NCBI RefSeq assembly: GCF_016801775.1
Contig: NZ_CP069004.1
Location: forward strand, 2,852,001 to 2,916,000
DNA length: 64,000 bases
Reading direction: 5' to 3'
DNA from: Sulfitobacter mediterraneus
Lineage (GTDB): Bacteria > Pseudomonadota > Alphaproteobacteria > Rhodobacterales > Rhodobacteraceae
Under the pieces are notes generated by a model. That model searched no databases and was not told where the DNA came from. It was given only the letters and a program-made list of their open reading frames with translations. The first letter of the stretch is position 1; the number at the start of each line of letters is the position of its first letter. Made by a program: the position numbers and the translations under genes. Below, piece after piece: positions 18,015 to 26,287 of this stretch.

Positions 18015-18031
18015 CCGGGGCTTTGCCCCGG
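18015..18031. repeat. GC-rich hairpin at the trhO 3' side
   Basis: CCGGGGC (18015-18021), TTT loop, GCCCCGG (18025-18031): a perfect 7-bp stem. It adjoins the larger inverted repeat at 18033-18102 and lies between the convergent ends of the MFS gene and trhO. Confidence 0.6.
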
Positions 18032-18032
18032 A

Positions 18033-18102
18033 CCCCAGAGGTTTAAGGGCCAAATGAAGAAAAAGGCGCTTTGTCTTCATTTGGCCAGAAAAACCTCCGG
18101 GG
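18033..18102. repeat. Long inverted repeat, two facing CTTCATTTGGC half-sites
   Basis: The perfect 13-bp arms GGCCAAATGAAGA (18048-18060) and TCTTCATTTGGCC (18074-18086) flank a 13-nt loop. Outer pairings AGGTTT/AAACCT and CCCC/GGGG extend the hairpin to about 70 nt. The half-site recurs at 38967 and 39811, each time just after a gene end. It probably serves as a bidirectional terminator or mRNA 3'-end element and belongs to a dispersed repeat family. Confidence 0.75.
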
Positions 18103-18172
18103 GAATCGACGCGCAGCGGCGATGGGGGCTGGCCCCCATTTCCCGCCGGAAATCAGGTGACGGTGCCGACGA

Positions 18173-19066
18173 TCAGGCCAGTTCGCCGCGTTCCTGGGCC
18201 AGCCGGATCTGTTTCTGCCGCTCTCGGAAGCGTTTCTTGTCCCAGTCCGATGTCTTGTCATGACATTTGTGGCAACTCACGCCCATCTCATATTCCGGCC
18301 GTTTCATATCTTCCGGCAGAATAGGCTGGCGGCATCCGTGGCACAGAACATGCGGCCCTTCAGCCAGCCCATGTCCAACGCTCACCCGGTTGTCAAAAAC
18401 AAAGCATTCGCCGTTCCAGGTACTCTCATCCTGAGGCACCTCTTCGAGATATTTCAGGATACCGCCCTTGAGGTGATAAACCTCCTCAACACCCTGGCCG
18501 AGCAGGTAATTGGTTGATTTTTCACAGCGAATGCCGCCCGTGCAGAACATCGCGACTTTCTTATTGTGGAACCGGTGCTTGTTCTCCTCCCACCAGGCCG
18601 GAAATTCGCCAAAGGTCTTGGTCTGGGGATCAACCGCACCGTCAAAGGTGCCAATCGCCACCTCATAGTCGTTGCGGGTGTCGATCACTGCCACATCGGG
18701 GCTTTGGATAAGCTCATTCCAGTCTTGCGGATCGACATAGTGCCCGACACTTGCACGCGGATCGACATCGGGCTGACCCATTGTCACGATCTCTTTCTTC
18801 AGGCGCACTTTCATCTTGCCAAATGGCGCACGATCACTGGTGGCTTCTTTCCACTCCAGATCCTTGCACCCCGGCAGAGCCTTCAGATGGGCGATCACTG
18901 CATCAATACCTGCCCGAGGGCCGGCAATGGTGCCGTTCACCCCTTCGCGGGCCAACAACAATGATCCCGATACATCCTGTGCGAGACAAAGCTCAAGCAA
19001 GGCAGGTTTCAACGCAGCCGGATCATCGAACCGGGTGAAATGGTAAAGAGCAGCGATAATATACAT
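18173..19066 (-). CDS. trhO: tRNA uridine(34) hydroxylase TrhO (rhodanese family, YceA)
   Basis: 297 residues starting MYIIAALYHFTRF, the conserved family start; an ATG three codons upstream is possible. The N-terminal acylphosphatase-like domain has SGSLLLAREGVNGTIAGP (33-50). The rhodanese domain has the catalytic loop CTGGIRCEKS with C175 and C181. A C-terminal pair of CxxC motifs (CHGC and CHKC) could bind zinc. The family uses O2-dependent chemistry to form 5-hydroxyuridine at position 34 of certain tRNAs. A repeat-type hairpin follows its stop codon. Confidence 0.92.
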   Translation of the reverse strand: MYIIAALYHFTRFDDPAALKPALLELCLAQDVSGSLLLAREGVNGTIAGPRAGIDAVIAHLKALPGCKDLEWKEATSDRAPFGKMKVRLKKEIVTMGQPDVDPRASVGHYVDPQDWNELIQSPDVAVIDTRNDYEVAIGTFDGAVDPQTKTFGEFPAWWEENKHRFHNKKVAMFCTGGIRCEKSTNYLLGQGVEEVYHLKGGILKYLEEVPQDESTWNGECFVFDNRVSVGHGLAEGPHVLCHGCRQPILPEDMKRPEYEMGVSCHKCHDKTSDWDKKRFRERQKQIRLAQERGELA

Positions 19067-19156
19067 GGCCTGCAATTACGGCTTTGGGGGGCTGTTCTGC
19101 AAGAGGGGGCTGGGCTAGTTTCCCCCTAGCACGCCCTAAAAACGAAGGAATCCGCC

Positions 19157-19750
19157 ATGAAAGCCCTGATCGTGATCGACCAGCAAAACGATTTTTGCCC
19201 CGGTGGTGCCCTCGCCGTGCCAGAGGGGGATCTGATCGTGCAGGGGATCAACGCCTTAATGGCGGATTTCGATGCGGTGATTCTCACGCAGGATTGGCAT
19301 CCGGCGGGGCATTCATCCTTTGCCTCCAGCCACGATAGCAAGACCCCTTATGACATGATCGAGATGCCATATGGGCCGCAGGTGCTCTGGCCGGACCATT
19401 GCATTCAGGGCAGCATGGGTGCGAAGTTTCATATGGAATTACAGCAAGACCGTGCTGATCTGATCATTCGCAAAGGGTATAACCCGGCCATCGACAGCTA
19501 TTCCGCGTTCTTTGAGAATGATCACAGGACAGCCACTGGTCTTGAAGGATATCTGCGCACGCGGGGCATCTCCGAGCTGACCATGGTCGGGCTGGCGTTG
19601 GACTTTTGTGTGAACTTCTCGGCAGTGGATGCCGCGACCCTTGGCTTTGACGTGACCGTGCGCCGCGATCTGTGCCGCGCGATTGATCTGGATGGATCAT
19701 TGGCCGCTGCGATTGAGGGTATGGAAAACGCCGGTGTGACGCTGGCCTAG
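19157..19750 (+). CDS. pncA: Nicotinamidase (bifunctional with pyrazinamide)
   Basis: 197 residues of the isochorismatase-like fold. The catalytic triad is visible: D8 in VIDQQNDF, a lysine in IRKGYN (about 108) and the nucleophilic cysteine in ALDFCVNFSA (about 153). The metal-binding set is DWHPAGHSSF (about 50-59). It deamidates nicotinamide to nicotinate for NAD salvage. The next enzyme of that route, nicotinate phosphoribosyltransferase, is encoded about 0.9 kb downstream on the same strand, separated by a nuclease gene on the other strand. Confidence 0.95.
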   Translation: MKALIVIDQQNDFCPGGALAVPEGDLIVQGINALMADFDAVILTQDWHPAGHSSFASSHDSKTPYDMIEMPYGPQVLWPDHCIQGSMGAKFHMELQQDRADLIIRKGYNPAIDSYSAFFENDHRTATGLEGYLRTRGISELTMVGLALDFCVNFSAVDAATLGFDVTVRRDLCRAIDLDGSLAAAIEGMENAGVTLA

Positions 19751-19760
19751 GAGCCTGAAC

Positions 19761-20417
19761 CTAAAGTCCCTCAAAAATCGGCTTGCCCCGTGCGATGATC
19801 CCTTTGACCAGCTTCAGTCCGCGGGTCTGTTCATGCCGATCGCCAAAACGGTCATTGGACACAACAGGCAGGGATTGTTCTCGGGCGAATTTCAGAATGA
19901 AGGCATCCGCTTCGGTTTTGGCCGGGCACACCCGCACACGGCTTTGCGGAAGGCCTAGCGCCTTGGCAAAGCTTTTTTCGGTCATGGATGTGTCGTTCAG
20001 ATGGTGCCGGGAGGAGGCATCCAAAAAGACAAACGGTGCATAGCTGCGTCGGCGCAGATCATCCACGACCATACACAACGTGGACAGCTCGGCCTGCTCC
20101 CCGTCCCAATACAGGACGTTGGTGCCGTCAATGACGATTTCCTTGCTGTCAGGTTGCGGACCTTGTGGTGCAGACCGGTCCTGGGCCGAAGTACGGGTTT
20201 TGCCCAGCCGCGCGCCAAGGGCGAGGATCAACACAAACAACGTCGCGCCGATCCAATAGGGCTGATAGACCCCGGTGAGCGGATAAAACTGGGACAAATA
20301 GGCACCGAACAGCGCCGTGAGGATCAAGGTGATCAGACCAAAGCGGGCAAGACAGGCGAAATAGCCGACAAACGCCAGTACAACAGTGCCAAGCCGGATA
20401 ACATCGAACTGATCCAT
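19761..20417 (-). CDS. Membrane-anchored NYN/PIN-fold nuclease (Zc3h12a-like)
   Basis: 218 residues from the ATG at 20417. Two or three transmembrane segments occupy the first 75 residues (GTVVLAFVGYFACLARFGL, LILTALFGAYLSQF, WIGATLFVLILALGA), followed by a short linker. The cytoplasmic domain is a NYN/Zc3h12a-type PIN fold with acidic active-site positions in IVIDGTNVLYWDG, FLDASSRHHLND, KTEADAFIL and VSNDRFGD. It is expected to be a metal-dependent endoribonuclease at the inner membrane. It sits between pncA and pncB on the opposite strand. Target RNA unknown. Confidence 0.78.
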   Translation of the reverse strand: MDQFDVIRLGTVVLAFVGYFACLARFGLITLILTALFGAYLSQFYPLTGVYQPYWIGATLFVLILALGARLGKTRTSAQDRSAPQGPQPDSKEIVIDGTNVLYWDGEQAELSTLCMVVDDLRRRSYAPFVFLDASSRHHLNDTSMTEKSFAKALGLPQSRVRVCPAKTEADAFILKFAREQSLPVVSNDRFGDRHEQTRGLKLVKGIIARGKPIFEGL

Positions 20418-20531
20418 AAACCTGCCTTTCAGAACGCCGCTCTGGCATTGGGGTATCCGCACTCTGTCGGATCAATAGGGGAATAATGTGGCAGCCCTAT
20501 CACCGTGAGTTGAAAAAATGCAATGCCCCCT

Positions 20532-20581
20532 GCGCGGGAACCTGTCTTGCATCGACGCCGAGCAGGTTCCATGAACCGCGC
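20532..20581 (+). promoter_or_regulatory. Stem-loop in the pncB 5' region
   Basis: GCGCGG (20532-20537) pairs with CCGCGC (20576-20581), and the inner GAACCTG (20538-20544) pairs with CAGGTTC (20563-20569), leaving an 18-nt loop and one 6-nt bulge. It lies 65 nt before the pncB start in a 229-nt divergent gap. It may be a leader structure or an operator dyad; its role is unknown. Confidence 0.4.
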
Positions 20582-20646
20582 TGAGCCTGCTTGCCAGTGC
20601 CGCCCGGCTTTGCTTTAACCGACAAACCTAATTGCCGGAGCCTCTC

Positions 20647-21939
20647 ATGGTCGATATCGCAACCCGCGTCTGGAACCACAAATGGAAGATCGACCCGATT
20701 GTCCGGTCCCTGATCGACACCGACTTTTACAAGCTGTTGATGTGTCAGTCGATTTTTCGCAACAAGCCAGACACGCAGGTCACTTTCAGTCTGATCAACC
20801 GGTCCAAACATGTGCCACTGGCCAAACTGATTGACGAGGCGGAGCTGCGCGAGCAACTGGATCATGTGCGCACTCTGTCGCTGAGCCGGGGGGAAAGCAC
20901 CTGGCTGCGCGGCAACACCTTTTATGGCAAGCGCCAGATGTTCAGCCCCGAGTTTATGGAATGGTTCGAGGGGTTGCGCCTGCCGCCCTATCAGCTTGAG
21001 CGGCGCGGCGATCAATATGAGCTGACTTTTGAGGGGAAATGGCACGAGGTCATGCTGTGGGAAATTCCCGCCCTTGCTATCTTGATGGAACTGCGCGGCC
21101 GTGCCGTGCTCGATGAAATGGGCCGGTTTGAACTGCAGGTGCTTTATGCCCGTTCCATGACCCGCGTTTGGGAAAAGATCGAGGTTCTGCGCGATATTCC
21201 TGATCTGTCGATTGCCGATTTTGGCACGCGGCGCCGGCATTCCTATCTATGGCAGGACTGGTGTGTGCAGGCCATGCACGAAGGTCTTGGAGATGCGTTC
21301 ACCGGCACGTCAAACTGCAAGATTGCCAAAAGCCGCGAAGTTGAGGCGATCGGCACCAATGCCCATGAGCTGCCTATGGTCTACGCGGCCTTGGCCAAAG
21401 ATGACGCCGCGCTGGCCCAAGCACCGTATGACGTTCTGTCCGATTGGCATGATGAGCATGAAGGCAACCTGCGGATTATCTTGCCTGATACCTACGGCAC
21501 CAAGGGTTTTCTCGACAATGCGCCAGATTGGCTTGCGGGCTGGACCGGCATCCGCATCGACAGCGGCGATCCGGCAACCGGCGCGCAAACGGCGATTGAT
21601 TGGTGGAAGTCACGCGGTGAAGACCCCTTGGAGAAACGGGTGATCTTTTCGGACGGATTGGACGTGGACAAGATCCGCACCCTGCACGCGCAATTTGCGG
21701 ACAAGGTGAAAGTATCATTCGGCTGGGGTACGCTGTTGACCAATGATTTTCGGGGCCTGGTGCCCAATGACGCGCTTGCGCCGTTCTCGCTGGTCTGCAA
21801 GGCGGTGTCGGCCAATGGGCATCCCACGGTCAAACTGTCGGACAACCCGAACAAGGCCATGGGACCGCAAGACCAGATCGACCGATACAAGCGCGTTTTT
21901 GGCGTTGGCGATCAGGCGGCAGAGGATGTGGTGGTTTAA
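20647..21939 (+). CDS. pncB: Nicotinate phosphoribosyltransferase
   Basis: 430 residues from the ATG at 20647, which follows GCCGGAG at good spacing. Family motifs are SLIDTDFYKLLMCQ near the N-terminus, FGTRRRHSY, FTGTSNCKIAKS, GTNAHELPM (site of the phosphorylated histidine in the family), and DTYGTKGFL with RIDSGDP. It converts nicotinate and PRPP to nicotinate mononucleotide with ATP hydrolysis. Together with PncA upstream it gives a two-step nicotinamide salvage route. Its stop overlaps the convergent transporter gene by 4 nt. Confidence 0.95.
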   Translation: MVDIATRVWNHKWKIDPIVRSLIDTDFYKLLMCQSIFRNKPDTQVTFSLINRSKHVPLAKLIDEAELREQLDHVRTLSLSRGESTWLRGNTFYGKRQMFSPEFMEWFEGLRLPPYQLERRGDQYELTFEGKWHEVMLWEIPALAILMELRGRAVLDEMGRFELQVLYARSMTRVWEKIEVLRDIPDLSIADFGTRRRHSYLWQDWCVQAMHEGLGDAFTGTSNCKIAKSREVEAIGTNAHELPMVYAALAKDDAALAQAPYDVLSDWHDEHEGNLRIILPDTYGTKGFLDNAPDWLAGWTGIRIDSGDPATGAQTAIDWWKSRGEDPLEKRVIFSDGLDVDKIRTLHAQFADKVKVSFGWGTLLTNDFRGLVPNDALAPFSLVCKAVSANGHPTVKLSDNPNKAMGPQDQIDRYKRVFGVGDQAAEDVVV

Positions 21940-22832
21940 TCCCCTTCCGCCTGCCTCAACCGCCGTTCGCGCCAGATGATCAGCAACCCGCCGACGATGA
22001 TCAACAACGCCCCGGGGAAAAGTTCGCCCCATGGGGTCTCATCAAAGAACGCCCAGCCAAAGACAAAAGCGATGGGGATACCGAAATAGCTGAACGGGGC
22101 CAGATCGCTTTGTTCGGCCATGCGGTAGGCGGCGATCAGCAACAAAACGGCGGTACCGCCAAAGGCGCCCATCCCGCCGATCCAGATCAGGTCACCGGTG
22201 TCTCTGAGCGGCGAAAAACCCGTTGTCAGCACCGCAAGCAAAAGCGCCCCGATTGCCGCCAATGCCGATGAATAAAGGTTGATCAAACCCGTTGGCACAT
22301 CTGCGTCCATCATCCGTGCTGTGACGCCGGTGAGCGCATAACAGACCGCCGCCGCCAAGGGCAAAAGTGCGGCTGGGGTAAAGGTATCGCGCCCTGGGCC
22401 GACCACCAAAATCACACCGACAAAACCCACCAGAACGGCCGCCCACCGCACCGGCCCAACCTTCTCACCCAACAAAACGGCCGCGAGTGCGACCATGAAC
22501 AACGCATTGGCGTAAGTGATGGTCGATGCGGTGGCAAAGCTGAGCAACCCGAGGGAAAGATAGAAGAAATACTGCGCAAAGGTCAGAACAAACCCGCGAA
22601 ACAAGGCCAGTTTCCATTGCCGCAGATGCCAACGCCGCCCGGCTTGATGCCATGCTCTTGAGGACCATAGCGCAATCGCGGCGGGGATCAGGCCAAAGAG
22701 GTTGCGATATGCCGAAAGTTCCGCCGCACCATAGGGGCCGGACAGGTATTTGATGATCAATCCCATGGAATCGAAAAGGACAAGCGCGATCAACGAATAA
22801 CATATCGCGAGGGTCGTTCGGCTGAGGTGCAT
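21936..22832 (-). CDS. EamA/DMT-family transporter
   Basis: 298 residues with ten predicted transmembrane helices as two EamA repeats. The first repeat ends in SFATASTITYANALFMVALAAVLLGE, a typical RhaT/DMT helix pair; the second contains DLAPFSYFGIPIAFVFGWAFFDE. The start at 22832 (MHLSRTTLAICYS) is chosen over an upstream extension without membrane character. It is probably a drug/metabolite exporter; the substrate is unknown. It is divergent from the riboswitch-controlled operon. Confidence 0.85.
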   Translation of the reverse strand: MHLSRTTLAICYSLIALVLFDSMGLIIKYLSGPYGAAELSAYRNLFGLIPAAIALWSSRAWHQAGRRWHLRQWKLALFRGFVLTFAQYFFYLSLGLLSFATASTITYANALFMVALAAVLLGEKVGPVRWAAVLVGFVGVILVVGPGRDTFTPAALLPLAAAVCYALTGVTARMMDADVPTGLINLYSSALAAIGALLLAVLTTGFSPLRDTGDLIWIGGMGAFGGTAVLLLIAAYRMAEQSDLAPFSYFGIPIAFVFGWAFFDETPWGELFPGALLIIVGGLLIIWRERRLRQAEGD

Positions 22833-22989
22833 AGGGCTCCGTTCTGGCGGGCACGATTCGCGTGGCGCAGTGCCCGTGGAGAGATTTATCTGCACATTCC
22901 ACCGATAAGGCCAGCAAAGATGCGTTTTAGGCTGTTGGCTTGTCGCAAATCTACCTTGCCAACGATCTGGTCAAATGCGACATTCGCCG

Positions 22990-23185
22990 GGCTTGGTGTT
23001 CCGAAGCGCGTCCAATCTGGGCGTGGAACCGAACAGGGAATTCAGTAAGGATCCTCCGCGATCCGAAGCCGAAGCCGCCCCCGCGACTGTAAGCGGTGAG
23101 CCTGCGCCCAACATGCCACTCGTCCTCGGACGGGGAAGGCGGGCAAAGGCCACGACCCGCGAGCCAGGAGACCTGCCAAGCAAAT
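22990..23185 (+). ncRNA. Cobalamin (AdoCbl/B12) riboswitch
   Basis: The class signature appears in order: a P1/P2 strand TTGGTGTTCC near 22993 with its partner GGAACC, AACAGGGAA (23032-23040), the core GCCGCCCCCGCGACTGTAAG and CGG (23074-23096), ACATGCCACT with GGGGAAGGC (to 23140), and the B12 box GAGCCAGGAGACCTGCC (23161-23177). It lies 45 nt before cbtB and heads the cobalt uptake/cobalamin synthesis operon, which it should switch off when cobalamin is abundant. Confidence 0.95.
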
Positions 23186-23230
23186 GAAACGCAATATGCC
23201 GTCGGGTGTGACGGTAAGGAGAAAAAGAAG

Positions 23231-23401
23231 ATGACAACAACAACCAAGACACGCGCAATCAGCACATCCCGTTTTGTTCCTGCGGTTTTCGCAGTGGCAC
23301 TGGGTGTGGCACTGATCACCCTGACCGGCCACGTTCAGGCAGCTGCCCTGCACGATGCGGCACATGATGTCCGCCACGCCACAGGCTTTCCCTGCCACTA
23401 A
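23231..23401 (+). CDS. cbtB: Cobalt transporter subunit CbtB
   Basis: 56 residues, the normal size. One transmembrane helix (about 14-34, FVPAVFAVALGVALITLTGH) is followed by the diagnostic His/Cys tail HDAAHDVRHATGFPCH, a likely cobalt ligand set. It works with CbtA, encoded 208 nt downstream. It is the first gene after the B12 riboswitch. The spacer to cbtA contains a GC-rich stretch followed by TTTTT (about 23470-23478), which may allow partial termination. Confidence 0.92.
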   Translation: MTTTTKTRAISTSRFVPAVFAVALGVALITLTGHVQAAALHDAAHDVRHATGFPCH

Positions 23402-23609
23402 ACGCGATTGCGTTCAGGTTTTCTGCGGCCTCACCTTGTTGGGTGAGCCGTTGAGATAGTCTTCCCTTCGCGGGGTTTTTGGCGTTTCCGTATTCTGATT
23501 GCTTGGAGTGGCGGCCGTTCAGCGGCTGCTTTCTTTGCGTTATGGCAACCGCTTTTTTATATCCCGCATCTCGCGCCACAGGCGCTCTACCACAAGGATT
23601 TAGGTTCCT

Positions 23610-24287
23610 ATGTTGTCCCGCTTTATCATCAGCGCCGTTTTTGCCGGTGCCGCGGCCGGTCTTTTGACCGGTCTTCTACAGCTTGTTTTTGTACAGCCTG
23701 TTCTTTTGCATGCCGAACTCTATGAAGGCGGCGATCTCGTTCACTTTGGTGCCGAAGCCGTCAGCGCCCATCCGGAACTGCCGGGATTTGACCTGATGCG
23801 CGATGGCCTCAGCGTGATCTTCACGATGCTCACCTATACCGGCTACGCGCTGATCTTGATCGGCGCGATGAGCTTTGCCGAAGAGCGCGGCACGCCCATC
23901 ACGGCCCGTTGGGGAATCCTCTGGGGGGTCGCCGGTTTTGTCGCTTTCCATCTTGCCCCTGGCTTTTCGCTTGCCCCCGAGGTGCCGGGGGTTGCTGCCG
24001 CTGACGTGACCGCGCGTCAAATCTGGTGGTTCGCGACCGTGGGCGCCGCGGCGGTTGCTCTTTGGTTGATCGCATTCGGGCGCTCGCCGGTCATGATCTT
24101 GATCGCTGCAGCCCTGTTGGCCGCGCCTCACCTGGTCGGTGCACCGGAACCTGACAGCTTCTCCGGACCGGTTCCAACCGAAATCGGTGCCTTGTTTGCC
24201 GCCCGTGCATTGGGCGTTGGCTTGGCGGCGTGGGTCATGCTGGGTGCTTTTGCGGCGTATTTCTGGCAGCGCGAAGGGCAACAGTGA
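23610..24287 (+). CDS. cbtA: Cobalt transporter subunit CbtA
   Basis: 225 residues with about five transmembrane helices. The first, SRFIISAVFAGAAAGLLTGL, and the following QLVFVQPVLLHAELYE match the CbtA family. FHLAPGFSLAPEVPG in the middle carries the conserved His in a helix break. CbtAB systems are found next to cobalamin genes under B12 riboswitches and are taken to be secondary cobalt importers; the mechanism is not established. The gene is followed one base later by a His-rich exported protein. Confidence 0.9.
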   Translation: MLSRFIISAVFAGAAAGLLTGLLQLVFVQPVLLHAELYEGGDLVHFGAEAVSAHPELPGFDLMRDGLSVIFTMLTYTGYALILIGAMSFAEERGTPITARWGILWGVAGFVAFHLAPGFSLAPEVPGVAAADVTARQIWWFATVGAAAVALWLIAFGRSPVMILIAAALLAAPHLVGAPEPDSFSGPVPTEIGALFAARALGVGLAAWVMLGAFAAYFWQREGQQ

Positions 24288-24288
24288 C

Positions 24289-24807
24289 ATGAGCCGCACG
24301 CTTTCTCTTTTTGTCATAGGTCTCGTTTTCGGTGGCGGTCTGGGTTTCTCGATTGCCGCCGGAAACGGCGTCACATTTGACGGCCATGACCATGCTGACC
24401 CGTCCGCCCATGGCGGCGCGATGGATCATGCAGCTATGGGGCACGGCAGCGGCAGTGACCACGAAATGATGCATGACACGCCCATCGACCTGCCTGCCGC
24501 AAATGCGCCAACGGTTGCGATGGAATTGACCGCTGATCCGATGGCCGGCCACAATCTGCACATCATCACCAGCAATTTTGCCTATGCCCCGCAGCAAGCC
24601 AGCCTTGGCCATGTACCGGGTGAGGGGCACGCGCATGTTTATATCAACGGTGAGAAATTGGGCCGCGTTTATGGCCCTTGGCTGCACATCGCCAGCCTGC
24701 CCAAGGGCGAAGTCACGGTCGAGGTCACATTGAACAGCAACGATCACCGGCCCCTGTCGGTGAACGGCACCGCCATTTCCGCCAGCACGACGCTGACGGT
24801 GGACTAG
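24289..24807 (+). CDS. His/Met-rich exported protein of the cobalt operon
   Basis: 172 residues. An N-terminal signal or anchor helix (about 5-25) is followed by a His/Asp/Met-rich linker (about 30-65: HDHADPSAH, HAAMGHGSGSDHEMMHD) and a compact beta-rich domain (about 75-170) with HNLHIITSNF, GEGHAHVYINGEKLGRVYG and LNSNDHRPLS. I do not recognise a named family with certainty. The histidine content, export and position between cbtA and the cobalamin genes suggest a periplasmic metal (cobalt or copper) binding protein. Its ATG starts one base after the cbtA stop. Confidence 0.6.
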   Translation: MSRTLSLFVIGLVFGGGLGFSIAAGNGVTFDGHDHADPSAHGGAMDHAAMGHGSGSDHEMMHDTPIDLPAANAPTVAMELTADPMAGHNLHIITSNFAYAPQQASLGHVPGEGHAHVYINGEKLGRVYGPWLHIASLPKGEVTVEVTLNSNDHRPLSVNGTAISASTTLTVD

Positions 24808-24878
24808 GGGCCGCTTGCCCCGATCACATCGGTGGGCTAGGCCGTTCGCCAGCCGCCGAAATTTGAAAGGTCAGTCCC

Positions 24879-25253
24879 ATGACCACGACACTGCATGTTT
24901 GCACCACCTGCCGCGCTGGTGAAGTGCTCGAAGAAGACGCCCCGCGCCCCGGCGCGCAGCTCTATGCAGCGCTCATCGAAAAAGGCGCACCTGACGGCGT
25001 ACAGATCATCGGCGTTGAATGTCTGTCGGCCTGTTCCCAAGGCGCGGCGATTGCCCTGTCCGAACCCGGTAAATGGAGCTACGTCTATGGCCGTCTGACC
25101 AAGGCGGATGTGGATGACATCCTTGCCGGTGCAGCCGCCTATGCCGCAACCCATGATGGCCTGGTGCCGTGGCGCGAACGCCCCGTTATTTTCCGCAAGC
25201 AAAGCCTTGCGCGTATTCCCTCTCTGACCCTCCCCGAGGAGCCAAAAACATGA
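24879..25253 (+). CDS. DUF1636 Cys-rich (ferredoxin-like) protein, copy 1
   Basis: 124 residues. The pattern CTTC (residues 9-12) and CLSAC (about 49-53) gives four cysteines spaced like a thioredoxin-fold [2Fe-2S] ferredoxin. DUF1636 proteins are known mainly from cobalamin clusters and have no proven role. It overlaps the cobW start by ATGA, so the two are translationally coupled. A paralogue lies at 37884-38198 in the same operon. An electron-transfer or metal-handling function is inferred only. Confidence 0.75.
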   Translation: MTTTLHVCTTCRAGEVLEEDAPRPGAQLYAALIEKGAPDGVQIIGVECLSACSQGAAIALSEPGKWSYVYGRLTKADVDDILAGAAAYAATHDGLVPWRERPVIFRKQSLARIPSLTLPEEPKT

Positions 25254-26284
25254 ACGACCTGTCCAAAATCCCCGTCACTGTGATCACCGGCTTTCTCGGG
25301 TCCGGCAAAACCACGCTGATCCGCCACTTGATGACCAATGCGGGTGGTCGCCGCCTTGCGGTGTTGGTCAACGAGTTTGGCACCGTTGGCGTCGATGGCG
25401 ATATTCTCAAATCCTGCGCGATCCCAGATTGCCCCGAAGAGAACATCGTAGAGCTGGCAAATGGCTGTATCTGCTGCACCGTGGCTGACGATTTTATCCC
25501 GACCATCGAGGCACTGATGGAATTGCCGACGCGCCCCGATCACATCCTGATTGAAACCTCCGGTCTGGCCCTGCCCAAACCGCTGCTGAAGGCGTTTGAC
25601 TGGCCCGCGATCCGGTCCAAGATCACGGTGGATGGGGTCATTGCCCTTGCAGATGCCGAAGCTGTCGCTGCTGGCCGTTTTGCCGCTGACGAACATGCGG
25701 TGGATGAACAACGCAAGGCGGACGACTCACTGGACCACGAAACGCCGCTATCCGAGGTGTTCGAAGATCAGATTTCCTGTGCCGACATTATCCTGATGTC
25801 CAAGGCCGATCTGGCAGGTGAGGATGGCTTGTCCAAAGCCCGCGCCGTGATCGAAGCCGAAAGCCCGCGCCAGATCCCGATCTTGCCGATGAGCGAAGGC
25901 GTGATTGATCCAAACATCGTACTGGGCCTCAACGCCAAGGCCGAAGACGATCTGGCTGCACGCCCCTCGCACCACGACGGTCACGACGATCACGAACATG
26001 ACGATTTCGAAACCATCGTCGTGCCAATGCCCGAAGTCGATGATGTGGATGCCCTGGTGGCCGCCATCGAAAAGCTGGCCAACGAACAGCATATTCTGCG
26101 CGTCAAAGGCTACGTCGCTGTCACCGGCAAACCGATGCGTTTGTTGGTGCAGGCCGTGGGTGCACGGGTGCGTCAACAGTTTGACCGCCCATGGGGCAGC
26201 GATGCGCGGCAGGGCCATCTGGTGGTGATCGCTGAACACGATCACATCGACACCGCAGCCATTCGCGGCGTTTTGGGGGCCTGA
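25250..26284 (+). CDS. cobW: CobW, G3E-family metal-handling GTPase
   Basis: 344 residues. P-loop GFLGSGKTT (14-22), the family metal-site motif GCICC with C73, C75 and C76, the G-domain SKAD motif, and a His/Asp-rich loop (about 241-255, HHDGHDDHEHDD). A C-terminal CobW_C domain (about 262-344) follows. CobW is required for cobalamin synthesis and is believed to deliver cobalt to the CobNST chelatase; here it sits 3 nt before cobN. The start at 25250 is set by the ATGA overlap with the DUF1636 gene. Confidence 0.93.
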   Translation: MNDLSKIPVTVITGFLGSGKTTLIRHLMTNAGGRRLAVLVNEFGTVGVDGDILKSCAIPDCPEENIVELANGCICCTVADDFIPTIEALMELPTRPDHILIETSGLALPKPLLKAFDWPAIRSKITVDGVIALADAEAVAAGRFAADEHAVDEQRKADDSLDHETPLSEVFEDQISCADIILMSKADLAGEDGLSKARAVIEAESPRQIPILPMSEGVIDPNIVLGLNAKAEDDLAARPSHHDGHDDHEHDDFETIVVPMPEVDDVDALVAAIEKLANEQHILRVKGYVAVTGKPMRLLVQAVGARVRQQFDRPWGSDARQGHLVVIAEHDHIDTAAIRGVLGA

Positions 26285-26287
26285 TCC

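Noticed and set aside
23479..23667. 62-codon ORF between cbtB and cbtA
   Set aside because: No RBS or motif, Cys/Phe-rich composition unlike neighbours, and it overlaps the cbtA start in another frame.
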